From positions 372,001 through 436,000 of the forward strand of contig NZ_JBPKAO010000001.1 of NCBI RefSeq assembly GCF_051216895.1: 64,000 nucleotides of DNA, given 5' to 3'. The notes below the pieces were generated by a model. That model made no database searches, was not told where the DNA came from, and saw nothing but the letters and a program-made list of their open reading frames with translations. The stretch comes from Aquipuribacter sp051216895 (GTDB lineage: Bacteria; Actinomycetota; Actinomycetes; Actinomycetales; JBBAYJ01). Every line of letters begins with the position of its first letter. Positions within the stretch are counted from its first letter, which is position 1. Both the position numbers and the translations under genes were made by a program. Positions 16,180-24,047 of the stretch are shown here, piece after piece.

Positions 16180-17451
16180 GTGCAGGACACGGCGGCGTTC
16201 CGCCCGGTGGTGCTGGGCGGGGACATCGGCGCCTACAGCCTGGCGCGGCACTTCCACGAGAACCACGGGGTACGAGCGGTGGTGGTCTCCACCGCGTCGA
16301 CGGGGCTGATGGGCCGCTCCCGCATCCTCCGTCACGTGGTCGAGCCGCGGATCGAGGACCCGGACGTCCTGGTCACCCTGCTGCGCGAGCTCGTCCCCGA
16401 CGACGGTGTCCCCGGGCTCGTCATCGCCAGCGCCGACCGGCTGGTGTCGCTGCTGGTCGGGGTGAGGGACCGGCTCGGGGCCCACGTCGTCGTCCCGTAC
16501 GTCCAGCGTCCGCTGCTGCAGCGGATGACCGACAAGGCGTCCTTCAGCGAGCTCTGCGCGGAGCTCGACGTCCCCCACCCCCGGACCGTCGTCGTCGACC
16601 TGGCCGAGCCGGTCGACGTCGACACGTCCTCCCTCACGTTCCCCGTCTTCGCCAAGGCGGCCAGCACCGTCGCCTACCACGCCGTGTCGTTCGCCGGGAA
16701 GAGCAAGGGCTTCGTCGTGCCCACCCGCGAGGACCTGCTCGACCTGCTGCGCCGGGTCCGCGACGCCGGGTACCGCGACTCGTTCCTCGTCCAGGACCTG
16801 ATCCCCGGTGACGACTCCGGCATGCGGATCCTGACCTCCTACGCCGACGCCGGCTCGGTGGTCCGGTACTCCTCCTTCGGTCACGTCCTGCTCGAGGAGC
16901 ACGCCCCCAGCGCCATCGGCAACCCGGCCGCGATCCTCACCGACACCGACGAGGTGTCCGTCGAGCACGCCCGCCGGATGCTCGCCCACGTCGGGTGGAC
17001 CGGGTGGGCGAACTTCGACCTCAAGCACGACCCGCGGACGGGTCGGACGGTGTTCTTCGAGCTCAACCCCCGCCTGGGTCGCAGCAACTTCTACGTCGCC
17101 GCCGGTCAGGTCGACCCGGTGGGTCCGTACGTGCGGGAGCACGTCCTGGGTCTGGAGCCGTTCGCCCCGGGCGGGCGCACCCAGGCGGTCCCCGGGCACC
17201 TGTTCACCGTCCTGCCCCGGGCGCTGCTGCTGCGCTACGTCACCGACGAGGGTCTGCGGGGGCGGGTCCGGGCCGCCTACCGCGCGGGCCAGGTCCACAA
17301 CCCGCTCTGGTACGCCCCCGAGCGTAACCCTCGTCGCCTCGCCTACCTGGCGGCCAGCCACGCGAACCAGGTCCGCAAGTTCACCCGGTACTACCCGGTC
17401 GGGCAGGCCCGCTCCCGGGTGGTGCAGGCCGCCGGGAGCACCGGCGGGTGA
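16180..17451 (+). CDS. ATP-grasp carboxylate-amine ligase (D-aspartate ligase-like)
   Basis: A 423-residue protein starting at GTG 16180, just behind GGAGGA (16171-16176); GTG 16159 is an alternative. An N-terminal Rossmann-like region (PVVLGGDIGAYSLARHFHEN) is followed by an ATP-grasp fold (about 130-330: DKASFSELC, FPVFAKAAS, VQDLIPGDDSGM, FFELNPRLGRSNFY). It resembles the Enterococcus faecium D-aspartate ligase (Aslfm), which adds a D-amino acid to the side chain of the peptidoglycan stem peptide. The next gene, overlapping by GTGA, is an Asp/Glu racemase, and a penicillin-binding protein follows, so a role in the cross-bridge is a good inference. The acceptor and the amino acid (D-Asp or D-Glu) are not determined. 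Confidence 0.82.
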   Translation: MQDTAAFRPVVLGGDIGAYSLARHFHENHGVRAVVVSTASTGLMGRSRILRHVVEPRIEDPDVLVTLLRELVPDDGVPGLVIASADRLVSLLVGVRDRLGAHVVVPYVQRPLLQRMTDKASFSELCAELDVPHPRTVVVDLAEPVDVDTSSLTFPVFAKAASTVAYHAVSFAGKSKGFVVPTREDLLDLLRRVRDAGYRDSFLVQDLIPGDDSGMRILTSYADAGSVVRYSSFGHVLLEEHAPSAIGNPAAILTDTDEVSVEHARRMLAHVGWTGWANFDLKHDPRTGRTVFFELNPRLGRSNFYVAAGQVDPVGPYVREHVLGLEPFAPGGRTQAVPGHLFTVLPRALLLRYVTDEGLRGRVRAAYRAGQVHNPLWYAPERNPRRLAYLAASHANQVRKFTRYYPVGQARSRVVQAAGSTGG

Positions 17452-18161
17452 GCCGCACCCTCGTCGGGGTCGTCGGCGGGGTGGGTCCCCTGGCGACGGC
17501 GTACTTCCTGCAGCGGGTGGTGCACCTGACGGACGCGCGCACCGACCAGGAGCACGTCGACCTGGTGGTCCACCAGCGCTCCAGCATCCCCGACCGGACG
17601 GCGTTCCTGCTGGGTCGCAGCACCGAGGACCCGGGCCCCGTGATGGCGGCGTCCGCCCAGGACCTGGTCCGTATCGGCGCGCGGGCCGTGGTGCTGCCCT
17701 GCAACACCGCCGAGCCGTTCCTGCCGCAGGTCGAGGCCGCCGCGGGCGTCCCCGTGCTGGGCATCGTCCGGGCCACCGTGGCCGCGGCCCGCCGGCGGGT
17801 GCCGGGCCTGGCGCGGCTGGGGGTGCTGGCCACCGACGGCACCCTGGCTGCCCGGACCTACCACGACGAGCTTGCCGCGGTCGGTGCCGAGGCGGTCGTG
17901 CCGTCGCCGGCGGACCAGGCCCTCGTCATGGCGGTGATCTACGACCAGGTCAAGGCCGGGCGGCCCGCCGACCTCACCGCCCTGGCGGGCGTGGTGGACC
18001 GGGTCGCGGCGGCCGGTGCCGAGGCCGTGGCCCTGGCCTGCACCGAGCTGTCCGTCCTCAACGACGCGCTGGTGCGGTCCAGCCCGCACGTCGTCGTCGA
18101 CTCGGTGGACTCCCTCGCGGTGGCCACCATCGTGCGCGCCGGCGCCCGCGCCCTGCCCTGA
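17448..18161 (+). CDS. Aspartate/glutamate racemase family protein
   Basis: A 237-residue cofactor-independent racemase with both catalytic cysteines in place: Cys85 in LPCNTAE and Cys198 in LACTELS, plus N-terminal GVVGGVGPLAT. It would interconvert L- and D-aspartate (or glutamate) in the cytosol. The GTG start overlaps the stop of the ATP-grasp ligase, so the two are translationally coupled and probably work in sequence: racemase makes the D-amino acid, ligase attaches it. Confidence 0.9.
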   Translation: MSRTLVGVVGGVGPLATAYFLQRVVHLTDARTDQEHVDLVVHQRSSIPDRTAFLLGRSTEDPGPVMAASAQDLVRIGARAVVLPCNTAEPFLPQVEAAAGVPVLGIVRATVAAARRRVPGLARLGVLATDGTLAARTYHDELAAVGAEAVVPSPADQALVMAVIYDQVKAGRPADLTALAGVVDRVAAAGAEAVALACTELSVLNDALVRSSPHVVVDSVDSLAVATIVRAGARALP

Positions 18162-18175
18162 GACCTCGGGGACGA

Positions 18176-18209
18176 CGAAGGGGCCGATCCTCGCGGATCG
18201 GCCCCTTCG
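18176..18209. terminator. Strong hairpin terminator between racemase and tRNA-Pro
   Basis: A perfect 15-bp stem, CGAAGGGGCCGATCC (18176-18190) with GGATCGGCCCCTTCG (18195-18209), closes a TCGC loop. It stands between the plus-strand racemase gene and the minus-strand tRNA-Pro and can stop transcription from both sides. Confidence 0.85.
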
Positions 18210-18214
18210 TGTGG

Positions 18215-18288
18215 TCGGGCTGGCGGGATTCGAACCCACGACCTCCTCGTCCCGAACGAGGCGCGCTACCAAGCTGCGCCACAGCCCG
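18215..18288 (-). tRNA. tRNA-Pro (anticodon CGG)
   Basis: On the minus strand: acceptor stem CGGGCTG/CAGCCCG with discriminator A, D arm GGCGCAGCTTGGTAGCGC, anticodon stem CTCGT/ACGAG with loop TTCGGGA (anticodon CGG), and T arm GTGGG-TTCGAAT-CCCGC. Length is 74 nt without an encoded CCA. Confidence 0.95.
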
Positions 18289-18344
18289 TTGCGCGCCTGA
18301 GTGTAGCCGAGGCCGGAGGTGCTCCTCGCCGTCGGGCGGCCGGG

Positions 18345-20906
18345 TCAGCCGTCGGCCGGCGGTGCCTCGGCCTCGACCTCGCCCTCGGCCGGCGGGATGT
18401 CGGCCGCCACCGAGGGCTCCGGCTCCGGCTCGGGCTCCGGCTCGGGTTCGGGCTCCGGGGGCGGCGGGGGCTCCTCGCCCTGCGACAGCGTCAGGGTGAT
18501 GGTGGCGCCCGAGCGCTGCAGGGAGCCGGAGGACGGACTCTGCGCGACGACGTCGCCCTCATCGACGGAGTCCGAGAAGCGCCCGGTGGAGCTGATGGAC
18601 ACGCGCAGGCCGAGCGCGGTCAGCTCCTCCTCCGCGTCGTCCGCGTCCTCGCCGACGACGTCCGGCACCGCGAACCGGGGCCCCTCGAGGATGTCGTCCT
18701 CGGGGGCGGTGAACTCGGTGTCGCCGATGCCCAGCAGGTCGCTGGCCGGGTTCATGAACGCGTCCCACGTGGGCAGCGCCAACGTGGAGCCGAACACCTG
18801 CCGGTACCGCTCGCCGTTGATGTCGAAGGAGTTGAGCGGCTGCGGCTGGCCGTCGGTGCCGGGGTCGCCGACCCAGACGGACGCGGCGAGCTCGGGGGTG
18901 TAGCCGGAGAACCAGACGGCGTTGAAGTCGTTCGTCGTACCGGTCTTGCCGGCCGCCAGCCCCTCGTAGTCCGAGCTGCGCGCGGTGCCCTGGACCAGGG
19001 TCTCCTGCAGCGCCTCGTTCACGCCGCGGGCCACCTCCTGGTCGATGACCTGCTCGCACTCGGCCGCGGGCACGGCCAGGTCGGCCCCGGTCCGGTCGGT
19101 GATGCGGGTGATCGCCGTCGGGGCGCAGTGGATGCCCTCGGCGGCGAACGTGGCGTAGGCGTTGGCCATGGTGAGGGGTGCGACCTCGGCGGAGCCGAGC
19201 GCCATGGACGGCAGCGGCTGGATCTGCGCCGTGGGGTCCACGGCGGGGTGGATGCCCAGCTTGGTGGCCATGTCCCGGATGTCGCACAGGTCCAGCCGCG
19301 ACGACATCTCGATGTAGGCGGTGTTGACCGAGCGGAACGACGCCTCGGCGATGGTCACCGACGACGCCGTGCCGCCGGAGTTGCGGGGGCTGTAGGTCTC
19401 GCCGTAGGGGCGCAGCCGCTCCCCGCAGACGGTGAAGTCCCCGTACTGGAAGGTGCGCTGCTGGGGGGCGGGGACGCGCTCGTTCAGCGCGTTGCCCGCG
19501 TCCAGCCAGGCCGCCAGCACGATGGGCTTCATGTTGGAACCCGGCTGGAAGCCGTTGCCGCCGTTGTAGCGGGCGTCGACGTTGTAGTTCTGCGCGCTCT
19601 GGGCGGGGTCGCTGGGGTCGACGCCGAACACCCGGTTCTGCGCCATGCCCAGGATGTGACCCGTGCCGGGCTGGACGACGCTCATCGCCACGCCGGCCCG
19701 CTCGTCCTCGGGCACCTGGGACCGGACCGCCTCCCAGGCCAGCGCCTGCACCTGCGGGTCGATGGTCGTCTCGATGCGCAGGCCGCCCCGCAGCAGCAGG
19801 TTCTCCCGCTCCGCGCGGGTCTCGCCGTAGGCGGGGTCGTTGAGGATGAGCTGCTCGGCGTAGTCGCAGAAGTAGGCCAGGGCGCCGGAGGTGATGCAGC
19901 CGCGCTGGGTCTCCCGCGGGGCCAGGCCCAGCTCGGACGCCGACGCCTCGTCGTACTGGGCCTGGGTGATGGCCCCGGTGCTGAGCATGCTGAACAGGAC
20001 GGTGTTGCGCCGGCTCAGCGCGTTGTCCGGGTTGTCGAGGGGGTCCCAGCGGGTGGGGGCCTGCACGACCCCGGCGAGCATGGCCGCCTGCGGGATGGTC
20101 AGCTCCTCCGCGTTGACGCTGAAGTAGCGCTGCGAAGCGGCCTGGATCCCGTAGGTGGCGTTGCCGAAGTTCGCGATGTTGAGGTACCGCTCGAGGATCT
20201 CGTCCTTGGTGAGCTCCTCCTCCAGCGAGATGGCGAGCTTGGCCTCGCGGAGCTTGCGGCCGTAGCCCTCCGGGCCGCTGGCGTTGATCTCGGCCTGGAC
20301 CCGGGCGAGCTCCTCGGGGTCGCCGGAGTAGACGGCCGACTCGAGCTGGACCTGCTTGACGTACTGCTGGGTGAGGGTCGACGCGCCCTGCTGGGAGCCG
20401 CCGAGGACGTTGTTGCCCAGGGCGCGCAGCGTGCCTCGGGTGTCCAGGCCGCCGTGGGTGTAGAAGCGTTCGTCCTCGATGGCGATGATGGCCTTGGGGG
20501 CCCACTCGCCCATCCGGTTGAGCGAGGTGGGGGAGCGGTTCTCGGAGAAGAACGTGGCGATCAGGCTGCCGTCGGCGGCGACCATGCTCGAGGTCTGCGA
20601 CAGCGGGGGGATCTCGAGGTCGGTGGGGAGGTCCTCGTAGTAGTCGCTGCCGCTGCGGGTGAGGTACCCGGCGGCGCCGGCCGCGGGGAGGACCAGCCCG
20701 GCGGCCAGCACCCCGGCCACCAGCGCCACCGCCACGAAGGCCGCCAGCAGCGTCAGCACCCGCAGGAACCCGGTCGCGACGTTGCCCCGGTCGTCGTGGC
20801 GGAGCATGGACAACGACCGGGCGAACCGTGCCGGGACCGTCCCTGCTGGTGCCTGCTGCCGTCCCCCGACGGTGCCGCGTATCACGGCACGGTGCTGATC
20901 CCTCAT
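18345..20906 (-). CDS. ponA: Class A penicillin-binding protein with PASTA domain (PonA2-like)
   Basis: An 853-residue bifunctional peptidoglycan synthase. A cytoplasmic tail of about 45 residues precedes a membrane anchor (residues 48-80). The glycosyltransferase domain has EDERFYTHGG (catalytic Glu144), QQGASTLTQQYVKQ and the KLREAKLAI/ERYLNIANFG motifs. The transpeptidase domain has SNMK (PGSNMKPIV), SVN and KTGTT motifs. A PASTA domain (VPDVVGEDADDAEEELTALG) and a proline/glutamate repeat tail follow. Relatives pair with WhiB4 in M. tuberculosis (ponA2-whiB4), as here with the divergent whiB gene. ATG 20906 is used; ATG at residue 34 is an alternative. Confidence 0.95.
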   Translation of the reverse strand: MRDQHRAVIRGTVGGRQQAPAGTVPARFARSLSMLRHDDRGNVATGFLRVLTLLAAFVAVALVAGVLAAGLVLPAAGAAGYLTRSGSDYYEDLPTDLEIPPLSQTSSMVAADGSLIATFFSENRSPTSLNRMGEWAPKAIIAIEDERFYTHGGLDTRGTLRALGNNVLGGSQQGASTLTQQYVKQVQLESAVYSGDPEELARVQAEINASGPEGYGRKLREAKLAISLEEELTKDEILERYLNIANFGNATYGIQAASQRYFSVNAEELTIPQAAMLAGVVQAPTRWDPLDNPDNALSRRNTVLFSMLSTGAITQAQYDEASASELGLAPRETQRGCITSGALAYFCDYAEQLILNDPAYGETRAERENLLLRGGLRIETTIDPQVQALAWEAVRSQVPEDERAGVAMSVVQPGTGHILGMAQNRVFGVDPSDPAQSAQNYNVDARYNGGNGFQPGSNMKPIVLAAWLDAGNALNERVPAPQQRTFQYGDFTVCGERLRPYGETYSPRNSGGTASSVTIAEASFRSVNTAYIEMSSRLDLCDIRDMATKLGIHPAVDPTAQIQPLPSMALGSAEVAPLTMANAYATFAAEGIHCAPTAITRITDRTGADLAVPAAECEQVIDQEVARGVNEALQETLVQGTARSSDYEGLAAGKTGTTNDFNAVWFSGYTPELAASVWVGDPGTDGQPQPLNSFDINGERYRQVFGSTLALPTWDAFMNPASDLLGIGDTEFTAPEDDILEGPRFAVPDVVGEDADDAEEELTALGLRVSISSTGRFSDSVDEGDVVAQSPSSGSLQRSGATITLTLSQGEEPPPPPEPEPEPEPEPEPEPSVAADIPPAEGEVEAEAPPADG

Positions 20907-21157
20907 GTCGGCCAGGGTACGTGCCGAACCTGTGTGCGTCCGGGAGCAGGTCCTGACCTGGGGCCATCCACCGTTCGGTCGACGACGTACTGACCGGAGG
21001 GACGAGCGAGGACTGGTCGATCAGGCCCTGTCACCGGCTCAGCACCATCCCTAGTTTGGAATCCGTACCAGTGCAGCCGCTGAGCACCTCTCAGCGACTC
21101 GTCGACAAGCGCCTCAGCGGGCGGGACTCCCGCCGGGGTGAGAAGGAGGGCCGCGAG

Positions 21158-21511
21158 ATGCCGTGGGTCGAGGAGTGGCCGAGCCAGGGGGCGTGCCAGG
21201 GCGAGGACCCGGACGCGCTGTTCGTCCAGGGGGCCGCGCAGCAGCAGGCCAAGCTGGTGTGCCGGGCGTGCCCGGTACGCAGCGAGTGCCTGGCGCACGC
21301 GCTGGACACCCGGACGGAGTTCGGGGTCTGGGGCGGCATGACCGAGCGGGAGCGCCGCCAGTGGCTGCGCGACCACCCCGGGGTGACCTCGTGGCGCACC
21401 CTGCTGGAGCGGGCGAAGGACGAGCACGAGGGTGGCCGGGTCGGTGCCGCCCCCCGGCAGCGCGGCTCCGTCGGCCACGACAGCCGCAGCACCAACGCCC
21501 GCGCCAGCTGA
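21158..21511 (+). CDS. WhiB-family iron-sulfur regulator (WhiB4-like position)
   Basis: A 117-residue protein starting at ATG 21158 behind a strong AAGGAGG (21143-21149). It has the four cluster ligands Cys13, 35, 38 and 44 (spacing C-X21-C-X2-C-X5-C) and the GVWGG turn at 56-60, followed by a basic C-terminal segment. WhiB proteins bind a 4Fe-4S cluster and act with sigma factor at promoters; WhiB4 is a redox regulator. Its place between ponA2 and two ArsA-like ATPases matches M. tuberculosis Rv3679-Rv3682. The DNA-binding tail here is polar and not the WhiB7 AT-hook. Confidence 0.93.
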   Translation: MPWVEEWPSQGACQGEDPDALFVQGAAQQQAKLVCRACPVRSECLAHALDTRTEFGVWGGMTERERRQWLRDHPGVTSWRTLLERAKDEHEGGRVGAAPRQRGSVGHDSRSTNARAS

Positions 21512-21530
21512 GCACGGGCCCCGGCGGGGG

Positions 21531-22727
21531 TCAGGGCGTGCTGGTCCGGGGGCTGACGGCGGGACCGGCGGCCAGGTCGTCGCCCACGCCCCGCAGCGAC
21601 TCCAGGTCCGTGACGTCCAGGGGTCGGGCGGGGGCCACGACGGTGGGCACCGGTGGGTGCAGCCGGGTCAACCGGGCCGCCACCTCGCGCTCGGCCTCGA
21701 GCCGACGGACCCGGCGGGCGTGGACCCACAGCACCTGACGGGTGCCGGGCGGGGCCTGCTCGGCGACCTCCAGGGTGCGGTCGCTGTCCAGCGCGGCCTC
21801 CGTGGAGGTCGTCATCCGGTTGACGACGACCCCGGCCAGGGGCATGCCCTCGGCCTGGAGCCGGTCGACGAAGAAGCCGGCCTCGCGGACGGCGTCACCC
21901 TCCGGGGCGGCCACGACGACGAAGGCCGTGCCCTCGCCGGCCAGCAGGGCGTAGGTGTGCTGCGCCCGCTCCCGGAAACCGCCGAACATGGTGTCGAACG
22001 CGGCGACGAAGGTCTGGACGTCGGTGAGCACCTGGGCGCCCAGGATCCGGTTCATGACGCCCGTGACGCCGCCGGCGATGCTGGACAGCACCCGGACGTA
22101 CGCGCGCCCGCCGGCCTTGGCCGGGGCGAGCAGCAGCCGGATCAGGCGCCCGTCCAGGAACGAGCCCAGCCGCTCGGGTGCGTCGAGGAAGTCCAGCGCG
22201 GACCGGCTGGGCGGGGTGTCCACGACGATCAGGTCCCAGCGCTCGCGGCCGTCGGGGTCGGTGACCGCGCGCAGCTGACCGAGCTTCTCCATCGCCATGT
22301 ACTCCTGCGTGCCCGCGAACGAGCTCGACAGCGCCTGGTAGAAGGGGTTGGCGAGCATCTGCTCGGCCTTCTCCGGGGTGGCGTGCGCCTCGACGACCTC
22401 GTCGAAGGTGCGCTTCATGTCCAGCATCATCGCGTCGAGGAACCCCTCGCCCGTGGCCTGGACCCCCTCGACCGGGCGGGGGGTGTTGTCCAGCTCGGAC
22501 AGGCCCAGCGACTGGGCCAGGCGCCGCGCCGGGTCGATGGTCAGCACCACCGCCCGGCGTCCCCGCTCGGCGGCGCGCAGCGCCAGCGCCGCGGCGACGG
22601 TGGTCTTGCCGACCCCGCCGGAGCCGCAGCAGACGACGACCCGCACCGACGGGTCGTCGAGCAGGGCGTCGACGTCCAGGCGCGGCCCGGGGCCGGCGGG
22701 GTCCTTCGCGCGGGAGCGGGGGCTCAT
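21531..22727 (-). CDS. ArsA/GET3-like ATPase (Rv3680-like)
   Basis: A 398-residue P-loop ATPase of the ArsA/GET3/MinD group. The P-loop is CGSGGVGKTT, lacking the usual signature lysine at the second position. Other motifs are TIDPARRLAQSLGL (switch I), IVVDTPPSRSALDFL (switch II) and the A-loop region PEGDAVREAGFF. The ATG start overlaps the stop of the upstream paralogue (ATGA), so the two are coupled and probably form a heteromer, as Rv3679/Rv3680 do. The role in mycobacteria has been linked to redox/detoxification stress. The substrate is unknown. Confidence 0.88.
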   Translation of the reverse strand: MSPRSRAKDPAGPGPRLDVDALLDDPSVRVVVCCGSGGVGKTTVAAALALRAAERGRRAVVLTIDPARRLAQSLGLSELDNTPRPVEGVQATGEGFLDAMMLDMKRTFDEVVEAHATPEKAEQMLANPFYQALSSSFAGTQEYMAMEKLGQLRAVTDPDGRERWDLIVVDTPPSRSALDFLDAPERLGSFLDGRLIRLLLAPAKAGGRAYVRVLSSIAGGVTGVMNRILGAQVLTDVQTFVAAFDTMFGGFRERAQHTYALLAGEGTAFVVVAAPEGDAVREAGFFVDRLQAEGMPLAGVVVNRMTTSTEAALDSDRTLEVAEQAPPGTRQVLWVHARRVRRLEAEREVAARLTRLHPPVPTVVAPARPLDVTDLESLRGVGDDLAAGPAVSPRTSTP

Positions 22728-23728
22728 GCCAGCTCGTCCGCGAGCTCGTGGACCCCGGAGTCGTCCAGCCCCCCGCGGCCGGCCGGCAGCTGGGGCAGCT
22801 CGACGACGGGGAGCGCGAGCCCCAGCAGACGCTCGCGGAGCTCGGCCTCGCGCTCCACCCGCAGGGCGTGGTCCCGGACCTCGGCGAGCAGGCCCTCCGC
22901 CCGCGACCGTGGGTGCCGGCCCCCGACCCCGAGCGCCGCGAGGTCGTCGGCCAGGGCCGCCACGTCCCACCGTCGCTCGGTCGCCAGCCCGAGCTCGTCC
23001 GGCTCCAGCAGGGGCGGCCGGACCTGGTTGAGCACCAGGCTGCCCAGGGGCAGGCCGAGCCCGCGCAGCTCGGCGGCGGCGTCGGCGGTCTCCTGCACGG
23101 GCATGTCCTCCAGCAGCGTGACCAGGTGCACCCGGGTGACGGAGCTGCGGAGCACCTTCATCACCGACTCGGCCTGGGTGTGGATGGGACCGACCTTGGC
23201 CAGCCCCGCGCCGACGGCGTTGACGTTGAGGAAGTTGCCGATCCGACCGGTGGGCGGGGCGTCCAGGACGACGTGGTCGTACTCGTACGGCGTGTCGCCG
23301 CGCCGGCTGCCCTGGCGGGTGCGCACGGCGTCGTAGACCTTGCCGGTCAGCAACACGTCCCGCAGCCCCGGGGCGATGGTGGTCGCGAAGTCGACCGCGC
23401 CGATCCGGTCGAGCGTGCGTCCGGCCCGACCCAGGCGGTAGAAGATCTCCAGGTACTCCAGCAGCGCGGACTTGGCGTCGACGGCCATCCCCAGCAGCTC
23501 GCCCTCGCCCAGGCGGACCAGCGGGGTGGGCGTGAAGCCCAGCGGGTCCACGTCGAAGAGCCGGGCCAGTCCCTGGCGCCCCTCGACCTCGGTCAGCAGC
23601 ACCCGGCGGCCCTTGCGGGCCAGGGCCAGTCCCAGCGAGGCGGCGACCGTCGTCTTGCCCGTCCCGCCCTTGCCGGTCACGACGTGGAGTCGGACCCGGG
23701 GGTCGAGGAGGTCGGGCACGGACCTCAC
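22724..23728 (-). CDS. ArsA/GET3-like ATPase (Rv3679-like)
   Basis: A 334-residue paralogue of the next gene with a full deviant P-loop, VTGKGGTGKTTVAASLGLAL, keeping the signature lysine. Further motifs are LTEVEGRQGLARLF, VVLDAPPTGRIGNF and LLEDMPVQETADA. I chose GTG 23726-23728 (VRSVPDLLDPRVRLHVV); GTG 23737 is an alternative. Compared with arsenite pumps it lacks a cysteine-rich metalloid site, so transport of arsenite is unlikely. Confidence 0.87.
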   Translation of the reverse strand: MRSVPDLLDPRVRLHVVTGKGGTGKTTVAASLGLALARKGRRVLLTEVEGRQGLARLFDVDPLGFTPTPLVRLGEGELLGMAVDAKSALLEYLEIFYRLGRAGRTLDRIGAVDFATTIAPGLRDVLLTGKVYDAVRTRQGSRRGDTPYEYDHVVLDAPPTGRIGNFLNVNAVGAGLAKVGPIHTQAESVMKVLRSSVTRVHLVTLLEDMPVQETADAAAELRGLGLPLGSLVLNQVRPPLLEPDELGLATERRWDVAALADDLAALGVGGRHPRSRAEGLLAEVRDHALRVEREAELRERLLGLALPVVELPQLPAGRGGLDDSGVHELADELA

Positions 23729-23791
23729 GGTAGACACCCCTGACCTGCGGGGCACGTCCAGGGCGGCCCGGCGGACCAGGCGCGGTGTGAT

Positions 23792-23818
23792 CGCGTACGG
23801 AGGGTGTTCACGCGTACG
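23792..23818. promoter_or_regulatory. Two CGCGTACG direct repeats upstream of DUF4177
   Basis: CGCGTACG occurs at 23792-23799 and again at 23811-23818, start-to-start 19 bp, about two DNA turns. They lie between the divergent ArsA-like gene and the DUF4177 gene, 10-36 bp before the latter's ATG. Each contains the palindrome CGTACG. An operator is possible but unproven. Confidence 0.3.
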
Positions 23819-23827
23819 CTGCGCAAC

Positions 23828-23983
23828 ATGCAGCAGTGGGAGTACGCGACGGTGCCGCTCATCGTCCATGCCACCAAGCAGATCCTCGACCAGTGGGGCG
23901 AGGACGGCTGGGAGCTGGTCAACGTGATCGAGGGACCAGGAGGGCAAGGGCTGGTCGCCTACCTCAAGCGACCCAAGCCGTGA
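23828..23983 (+). CDS. DUF4177 small protein
   Basis: A 51-residue protein, MQQWEYATVPLIVHATKQIL and onward, with the DUF4177 pattern: an initial WEYATVPL strand, a helix ending GEDGWELVNV, and a final strand LVAYLKRPKP. It corresponds in place to M. tuberculosis Rv3678A, between the ArsA-like pair and the RidA-like gene. The function is unknown. It is the first gene of a plus-strand run reaching 27063. Confidence 0.85.
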   Translation: MQQWEYATVPLIVHATKQILDQWGEDGWELVNVIEGPGGQGLVAYLKRPKP

Positions 23984-24047
23984 GCGGCGAGCACCCCGAC
24001 GCGCCGGCAGCAGCCGCGCGCGTCACCGACCACGAGGGGAACCACCG

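Noticed and set aside
21531..23728. ArsA-like pair as an arsenite resistance operon
   Set aside because: No arsB/arsR neighbours and no cysteine metalloid site; context matches Rv3679-Rv3680.
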